This document shows positions 59,256-64,000 of a stretch of 64,000 nt of DNA, in pieces. Origin of the DNA: Ensifer sesbaniae (GTDB taxonomy: Bacteria > Pseudomonadota > Alphaproteobacteria > Rhizobiales > Rhizobiaceae); the NCBI RefSeq assembly GCF_013283665.1, contig NZ_JABEKU010000001.1, positions 806,001 to 870,000 on the forward strand, given 5' to 3'. The notes beneath the pieces were generated by a model. It was given only the letters and a program-made list of their open reading frames with translations, searched no databases and was not told the DNA's origin. Numbering within the stretch: the stretch's first letter is position 1; each line of letters opens with the position of its first letter. A program made the position numbers and the translations under genes.

Positions 59256-59286
59256 AACAAAAAGGCAGCGCCTTGGCACTGCCTTT
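59256..59286. terminator. Convergent terminator between fliP and the glycosyltransferase gene
   Basis: AAAGGCAG and CTGCCTTT form a stem around a 10-base loop (59261-59286). On the minus strand it is followed by TTTTTGTTT, so it chiefly terminates the glycosyltransferase transcript. It may also stop fliP transcripts. Confidence 0.75.
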
Positions 59287-59312
59287 CCTCGTCCGGATAA
59301 GTGTCGGACTGC

Positions 59313-61226
59313 TTAGCGCTCGAACGAACCGGTCCGCGCCGGCAGGGCCGGAACGTCGATATGACCGGGCGCCAGACCTTTTCTCGCGCGATCAGCCATC
59401 ATTTCGTAGCCCTGTTCCAGGTGGCGGCAGAAGCGTTCGGAATCGAACAGCGGCATGCGGAACCGGTTTTCCTCCAGTGTTCTGCGGTAGTCGGCGATCT
59501 TGCCGCGGTTGTTGTAGAGCGCGACCGCCTCGCGAACATAGTCTTCCGGTCCCGCGGCGACGAGTTCCGGCACGCCGATGGCGTTGAGCAGGCTCTCGCT
59601 CACGCGTGAGGCGAAGTTGGTACCCTTGAAGGTCAAGACCGGAAGGCCGGCCCAGAGCTGCTCTGACGTTGTCGTGTGGCCGTTGTAGGGATAGGTGTCG
59701 AGGCCGATGTCCGCGACGGGGATGCGGCTGATATGGTCCTGATAGACGACCTTGGGGCATATGATGATGCGCTTGGGGTTGATGCCGGCGCTCTTGAATT
59801 TTGCGATGATGTTTGCGCGCGCGTCCGGGCGGCTGCACATCAGCCACAGCACGCTGTCCGGCGTCTGCCGAAGGATCTCGATCCATAGGTTGATCGTCTG
59901 CAACGAGATCTTGCGGTTGGCGTTGAACGAGGCGAAGACGAACGCGTCTTCGGGAAGGCCGAGCTGGCGACGCGACATAGGCTGCGGAAGCGGACGGTTG
60001 ATCGGATCGTTCGGCTGGTAGGTGTCTGGAAGCCTGCAGTATTTCTCGTAGTAATGCGGTTCGCTGCCGTCCGGCAGCACGTGCGGGTCGCCGATGATAT
60101 AGTCGAGGTCGACGTTGACCGTCGTCCCGGGAAAGCCGAGCCAGCTCACCTGGACGGGAGCCGTCTGCCGGTTGAAGATGTTCACCCGGCTTTCGAGCGT
60201 GTGTCCCTTCAGGTCGACGAGAATGTCGATGTTCTCGGCACGGATGACCTCCGCCGCCTGGTCGTCGCTAAGCTCGTTGATGGAAATGATCTTGCCCCAC
60301 TTTTCGCGGGACCCGTTATCGCGCGCGACGTTGTCGGGCGATGTGTGGCAGAAGAGAGTGATATCGAAACGCGAGCGATCATGTGCCATCAGCACGGCCG
60401 CGAGGAGCTTCATGGTCGCGTGGTCGTGCCAGAAGTCGGACGAGACATAGCCGATACGGATGCGCTCACCCCAGCTATGCGGCCGGCTCCGGCGTGCCTT
60501 TGCCAGTTCCTCCGGAAGGGCGCGCTGCATGGCTCCGGCGATGTAATTGAGCTTTTCGTCGCCGCACCAGGTGACGTGATAGTAGGGCGCTTCTGCGGCG
60601 AGAATGTCGTACTGGCCGAGTTTGAGTGACCGCTGGATATCGCGATCATGCTTCTCGACCTCCGCGTAGTCATTGGCTTCGCGGGCATAGACGAGATAGG
60701 CGGAACGCAGCGTCGTGTTCTTGGGATGCGTCTTGAAGAGATTGGCGACTGCCTCGCGGTCCTGCAGGTCGCCGACGTCGGCGGTCAGCAGCTTGAAGGC
60801 CAGCGCCTGATGATGACGGTTGCTGCTGGTCGACAGCGGCGCCTTGAACAGGCCGAGTATCTCCTTCTGGTCGCGCTTGAGGAAGATCGAAGCAATGATG
60901 AATGCGATCTCCGGATCCGTCTTGGCTTTCTCTAGCAGCGGAAGGCCGATGGCCAGCGCTTCGTCCTCGTGCCCGTTGACGAAATAGAGCTTCATCGCCT
61001 CGGTCAGATAGTCCTGCGACCGCGAACCGCCGGCCTCTCCGGCGAGCTGGTAGGCGCGCGCCGCCTCGGGCTTGAAACCGAGTTTCAGGAGCACCTTGGC
61101 AAGCAGCACATAGGTCTTCGTATCCCGGTTGATGTTCATCAGGATGTTGAGCTGGTCGAGCGCGTCCGTGTACTGGCCTTTCTGGTATTGCCGGGAAGCG
61201 GTCGAGAAGATGGCTTGGGCGTTCAC
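59313..61226 (-). CDS. TPR-containing GT41 (O-GlcNAc transferase/SPINDLY-like) glycosyltransferase, candidate flagellin glycosyltransferase
   Basis: A 637-residue soluble protein. Residues about 1-240 are helical repeats of TPR type (RQYQKGQYTDALDQLNILMN, then LLKLGFKPEAARAYQLAGEA). Residues about 255-600 form a GT41 domain: RIRIGYVSSDFWHDHATMKL, VDLKGHTLESR, APVQVSWLGFPGTT, and DTYPYNGHTTTSEQLWAGLP with ASRVSESLL, closely matching the UDP-sugar site of O-GlcNAc transferases. GTG at 61226 is chosen for its GGAG site 6 bases upstream; an ATG at 61328 would add 34 residues. Lying between fliP and flaA, it resembles in plan Caulobacter FlmG, a flagellin glycosyltransferase. The target is inferred, not shown; the sugar is unknown. 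Confidence 0.85.
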   Translation of the reverse strand: MNAQAIFSTASRQYQKGQYTDALDQLNILMNINRDTKTYVLLAKVLLKLGFKPEAARAYQLAGEAGGSRSQDYLTEAMKLYFVNGHEDEALAIGLPLLEKAKTDPEIAFIIASIFLKRDQKEILGLFKAPLSTSSNRHHQALAFKLLTADVGDLQDREAVANLFKTHPKNTTLRSAYLVYAREANDYAEVEKHDRDIQRSLKLGQYDILAAEAPYYHVTWCGDEKLNYIAGAMQRALPEELAKARRSRPHSWGERIRIGYVSSDFWHDHATMKLLAAVLMAHDRSRFDITLFCHTSPDNVARDNGSREKWGKIISINELSDDQAAEVIRAENIDILVDLKGHTLESRVNIFNRQTAPVQVSWLGFPGTTVNVDLDYIIGDPHVLPDGSEPHYYEKYCRLPDTYQPNDPINRPLPQPMSRRQLGLPEDAFVFASFNANRKISLQTINLWIEILRQTPDSVLWLMCSRPDARANIIAKFKSAGINPKRIIICPKVVYQDHISRIPVADIGLDTYPYNGHTTTSEQLWAGLPVLTFKGTNFASRVSESLLNAIGVPELVAAGPEDYVREAVALYNNRGKIADYRRTLEENRFRMPLFDSERFCRHLEQGYEMMADRARKGLAPGHIDVPALPARTGSFER

Positions 61227-61630
61227 TAGGAGCTCCGTCGAGTGTACAGGCCGGCTCGGGGCGAGACACCCCGATGTCGCAAAGCAGGTCTTACGGGTAT
61301 CGTAGAGGCGAAACCTTGCCTCAGGCATGACGCCGACGGCCCCTATGAAGCCGTTGTGTCTGTCTCAGGGAGAGCCATCGCGCAGGCTCTGGCCTCAGCC
61401 CGGTAAGCTGACTTAAAGCGTTGTTAAGTATAAACTATCTCTCGCCGACCCGGCTCGGTCATTTAAGGAATTCGCAAGCATTGGACTCGATATTCGGCCT
61501 CACATGACGGGTTTGGTTTCTTCCGAGATTGTCGTTGGAACCGAGAGGCATGAAGCCGATCCGCCATCACCGGTAGTGTAAACAGTCCGGTATGTCCCCC
61601 AATCGTCTTAAGTAAAAAAGGGACACTCTA
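61227..61630 (+). promoter_or_regulatory. flaA control region and 5' leader
   Basis: The 404 bases separate the divergent glycosyltransferase and flaA. The leader contains AGGCATGAAGCCGATCCGCC (61556-61575), then CACCGGTAG and CCGGTATGTCCC, which recur with few changes before flaB (62780-62827). GGGACA lies 8 bases before the flaA ATG. The shared leader suggests common control at RNA or DNA level. Confidence 0.55.
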
Positions 61631-62572
61631 ATGACGAGCATCATGACCAATTCCGCTGCAATGGGCGCTCTTGCTACCCTGCGTTCGATCAACTCGCAGA
61701 TGGAAACCACCCAGGACCGCATTTCGTCGGGCCTGCGCGTCGGTAGCGCCGCCGACAACGCCGCTTACTGGTCGATCGCAACCACCATGCGTTCGGACAA
61801 CAAGGCTCTCTCGACCGTTCAGGACGCCCTCGGCCTCGGCGCTGCCAAGACCGACGTTGCCTACACGGCCATGGAAAACTCCAAGGACGTTGTCGACGAG
61901 ATCAAGAAGAAGCTGGTTGCCGCCAGCGAGCCGGGCGTCGACAAGAGCAAGATCCAGAAGGAAATCAAGGAGCTGCAGAATCAGCTCATCAGCATTGCTA
62001 AGTCGGCTTCGTTCTCCGGCGAAAACTGGGTCTACAACGACGCCAACAACACCGCTGCCACCAAGTCGATCGTCGGTTCGTTCAACCGTGACGCCCAGGG
62101 CAACGTCAGCCTGACGACGCTGCAGTTCGACACGAACAAGAGCTCGCTGATCGAAGTCAACGCTTCCGGCTCCTACGTCACGAACGGCACGGGTCTGCTG
62201 TCCAGCAACATGGAGTACAAGGACGCAACCGGCTCGACGGTGACGGCTACCTACAGCGTCCTGACCATGGACATCACCAACATGACGACCGGTGATCTGG
62301 CCGGAGCCATCTCGGGCGTTGACGCAACGCTCTTGCAGATGACCGACGCTGCCGCCGACCTCGGTGCGCTCAACAGCCGCGTCGAACTGCAGAAGAATTT
62401 CGTTGAGGACCTCTCGGACTCGATCGAGAAGGGCATCGGCAAGCTCGTCGACGCCGACATGAACGAAGAGTCGACCCGTCTGAAGGCTCTGCAGACGCAG
62501 CAGCAGCTCGGCATCCAGGCGCTCACGATCGCCAACTCGAACTCGCAGAACATCCTGTCGCTGTTCCGTTAA
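61631..62572 (+). CDS. flaA: Flagellin FlaA
   Basis: A 313-residue flagellin of the short rhizobial type. The N-terminal helix is MTSIMTNSAAMGALATLRSI, followed by QMETTQDRISSGLRVGSAAD, and the C-terminal helix ends NSQNILSLFR. The central part (about 130-220) is small and rich in Ser, Thr and Asn, suitable sites for O-glycosylation. It differs from FlaB only at residues 8, 12 and 15. A terminator follows. Confidence 0.97.
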   Translation: MTSIMTNSAAMGALATLRSINSQMETTQDRISSGLRVGSAADNAAYWSIATTMRSDNKALSTVQDALGLGAAKTDVAYTAMENSKDVVDEIKKKLVAASEPGVDKSKIQKEIKELQNQLISIAKSASFSGENWVYNDANNTAATKSIVGSFNRDAQGNVSLTTLQFDTNKSSLIEVNASGSYVTNGTGLLSSNMEYKDATGSTVTATYSVLTMDITNMTTGDLAGAISGVDATLLQMTDAAADLGALNSRVELQKNFVEDLSDSIEKGIGKLVDADMNEESTRLKALQTQQQLGIQALTIANSNSQNILSLFR

Positions 62573-62622
62573 TCAAGGCCAGACGGCGCGGGTTTCGGCC
62601 CGCACCCGACTGCAGAAAATCG

Positions 62623-62653
62623 AAACCGCGCTTCCAAAGAGGCGCGGTTTTTT
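62623..62653 (+). terminator. Rho-independent terminator after flaA
   Basis: AAACCGCGC and GCGCGGTTT form a 9-base-pair stem around a 10-base loop, followed by TTT. It starts 50 bases after the flaA stop. Confidence 0.88.
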
Positions 62654-62712
62654 GTCGTGCATCTATCGGATGCTGGAACGTTGGGAAAATAATCGCGGCG
62701 TCTTAGGCCGGC

Positions 62713-62862
62713 GTTAACCACAATGGTGTTTGCTGTGTCCATCGAAGGAGCGGGTTAACCAACGATATTAACCGGTTAACAGGCATGAAGCTGACCGCTG
62801 CTTCCCGGTAGCTCCCGGAATGTCCCTTTTCACGAGTATTGCCAACAAGGGGCACTCAGCCA
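62713..62862 (+). promoter_or_regulatory. flaB control region and leader, repeated after flaB
   Basis: GTTAACCACAATGGTGTTTG opens a stretch that recurs at 63938-64000, including GCGGGTTAA, AACG, and TTAACAGGCAT. It contains four GTTAAC-like boxes. The 3' part (62780-62827) matches the flaA leader. This is the likely promoter/operator and 5' leader of flaB. Confidence 0.6.
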
Positions 62863-63804
62863 ATGACCAGCATCATGACGAACACCGCCGCAATGGCCGC
62901 GCTTCAGACCCTGCGTTCGATCAACTCGCAGATGGAAACCACCCAGGACCGCATTTCGTCGGGCCTGCGCGTCGGTAGCGCCGCCGACAACGCCGCTTAC
63001 TGGTCGATCGCAACCACCATGCGTTCGGACAACAAGGCTCTCTCGACCGTTCAGGACGCCCTCGGCCTCGGCGCTGCCAAGACCGACGTTGCCTACACGG
63101 CCATGGAAAACTCCAAGGACGTTGTCGACGAGATCAAGAAGAAGCTGGTTGCCGCCAGCGAGCCGGGCGTCGACAAGAGCAAGATCCAGAAGGAAATCAA
63201 GGAGCTGCAGAATCAGCTCATCAGCATTGCTAAGTCGGCTTCGTTCTCCGGCGAAAACTGGGTCTACAACGACGCCAACAACACCGCTGCCACCAAGTCG
63301 ATCGTCGGTTCGTTCAACCGTGACGCCCAGGGCAACGTCAGCCTGACGACGCTGCAGTTCGACACGAACAAGAGCTCGCTGATCGAAGTCAACGCTTCCG
63401 GCTCCTACGTCACGAACGGCACGGGTCTGCTGTCCAGCAACATGGAGTACAAGGACGCAACCGGCTCGACGGTGACGGCTACCTACAGCGTCCTGACCAT
63501 GGACATCACCAACATGACGACCGGTGATCTGGCCGGAGCCATCTCGGGCGTTGACGCAACGCTCTTGCAGATGACCGACGCTGCCGCCGACCTCGGTGCG
63601 CTCAACAGCCGCGTCGAACTGCAGAAGAATTTCGTTGAGGACCTCTCGGACTCGATCGAGAAGGGCATCGGCAAGCTCGTCGACGCCGACATGAACGAAG
63701 AGTCGACCCGTCTGAAGGCTCTGCAGACGCAGCAGCAGCTCGGCATCCAGGCGCTCACGATCGCCAACTCGAACTCGCAGAACATCCTGTCGCTGTTCCG
63801 TTAA
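62863..63804 (+). CDS. flaB: Flagellin FlaB
   Basis: A 313-residue flagellin. It starts MTSIMTNTAAMAALQTLRSI and from residue 16 on is identical to FlaA. The ATG at 62863 is used, as it matches flaA; a TTG at 62839 in frame has no family support. AAGGGGCA lies about 13-20 bases upstream. The identity at the DNA level extends from the third codon-differing site to 10 bases past the stop. Confidence 0.97.
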   Translation: MTSIMTNTAAMAALQTLRSINSQMETTQDRISSGLRVGSAADNAAYWSIATTMRSDNKALSTVQDALGLGAAKTDVAYTAMENSKDVVDEIKKKLVAASEPGVDKSKIQKEIKELQNQLISIAKSASFSGENWVYNDANNTAATKSIVGSFNRDAQGNVSLTTLQFDTNKSSLIEVNASGSYVTNGTGLLSSNMEYKDATGSTVTATYSVLTMDITNMTTGDLAGAISGVDATLLQMTDAAADLGALNSRVELQKNFVEDLSDSIEKGIGKLVDADMNEESTRLKALQTQQQLGIQALTIANSNSQNILSLFR

Positions 63805-63814
63805 TCAAGGCCAG
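62908..63814. repeat. About 907-base direct repeat of 61676-62582 (flaA/flaB)
   Basis: The two segments are 1232 bases apart and appear identical by eye, including third codon positions and 10 bases past the stop codons. Similarity continues more weakly into the terminators. The identity starts right after the last differing codon (Ala15/Gln15). Confidence 0.9.
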
Positions 63815-63854
63815 GCGGCGCGGGTTTCGGCCCGCGCCCGACCGCAGCAAATCG

Positions 63855-63887
63855 AAACCGCGCTTCGCAGGAGGCGCGGTTTCCTTT
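63855..63887 (+). terminator. Rho-independent terminator after flaB
   Basis: AAACCGCGC and GCGCGGTTT pair as in the flaA terminator, followed by CCTTTT. The loop sequence differs. Confidence 0.85.
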
Positions 63888-63937
63888 TGGTCGAATCCGG
63901 CAGCTTCTATCGAAATATCGGCTCCGCTTCAGTCTTT

Positions 63938-64000
63938 GTTAACCACGATGGTGTTTTCTGTGGCCAACGAAACGGCGGGTTAATGAACGTTAACAGGCAT
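63938..64000 (+). promoter_or_regulatory. Leader repeat of a probable third flagellin gene
   Basis: GTTAACCACGATGGTGTTTT, then GCGGGTTAA and GTTAACAGGCAT at the edge, match the region upstream of flaB (62713-62786) in order and spacing. It is best read as the promoter/leader of a further flagellin gene just beyond the window. Confidence 0.6.

Noticed and set aside
62839-62862. Upstream TTG start for flaB adding eight residues
   Set aside because: The ATG at 62863 gives the same start as flaA and the standard flagellin N-terminus.
1-64000. CRISPR arrays, transposases, phage genes
   Set aside because: No regularly spaced repeats, transposase-like frames or phage structural genes were seen on either strand.

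Overview
The window is a GC-rich chromosomal segment of an alphaproteobacterium of the order Rhizobiales, most likely Ensifer/Sinorhizobium. Grounds: a complete icpA-cheS-cheY1-cheA-cheW-cheR-cheB-cheY2-cheD-cheT operon, the regulator pair visN/visR, motE and duplicated short flagellins; a rhaDI / rhaRSTPQUK rhamnose locus; a capsule-type fatty acid/polyketide synthase; and palindromic intergenic mosaic elements of the kind common in this group. Gene order in the flagellar part follows what I recall of the S. meliloti flagellar region. No phage, insertion sequence or CRISPR array was seen.

Layout. 1-5.7 kb: the N-terminal part of a large KS-AT-DH synthase (minus strand, runs off the left edge), divergent from an outer-membrane polysaccharide export lipoprotein. 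5.8-8.0 kb: the NAD salvage pair pncA-pncB and a 24-residue membrane microprotein. 8.2-15.1 kb: tRNA-Thr, then a housekeeping run murA, DUF2948, hisD, UPF0262, a low-molecular-weight phosphatase-like protein, infA, maf and yacG, ending in tRNA-Phe. 15.1-19.1 kb: a looser region with small membrane or secreted proteins, a family 2 glycosyltransferase, a YbaK-type editing protein and a GlsB-type membrane protein. 19.2-30.2 kb: rhamnose uptake and catabolism, two divergent operons with DeoR-type RhaR between them. 30.9-39.4 kb: the chemotaxis operon. 39.8-59.2 kb: flagellar genes fliF, visNR, a minus-strand operon motA-fliM-fliN-fliG-flhB, and a tightly packed plus-strand operon from flgF to fliP. 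59.3-64.0 kb: a TPR/GT41 (O-GlcNAc transferase-like) glycosyltransferase on the minus strand, then flaA and flaB, with the leader of what looks like a third flagellin gene at the right edge.

How it works together. VisN/VisR are the top-level motility activators, known in S. meliloti to act through Rem (not in the window). The che operon provides the receptor-kinase-two-CheY pathway acting on the FliM/FliN/FliG switch; MotA and MotE belong to motor function. The GT41-type enzyme between fliP and flaA is the best candidate for a distinctive system: by analogy with FlmG of Caulobacter (TPR plus glycosyltransferase module acting on flagellin), it may glycosylate the adjacent flagellins. flaA and flaB differ by three residues near the N-terminus and share about 907 identical bases, which points to recent gene conversion or duplication. 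Many genes overlap by 1-4 bases; long antisense frames are codon-bias artefacts and are omitted.
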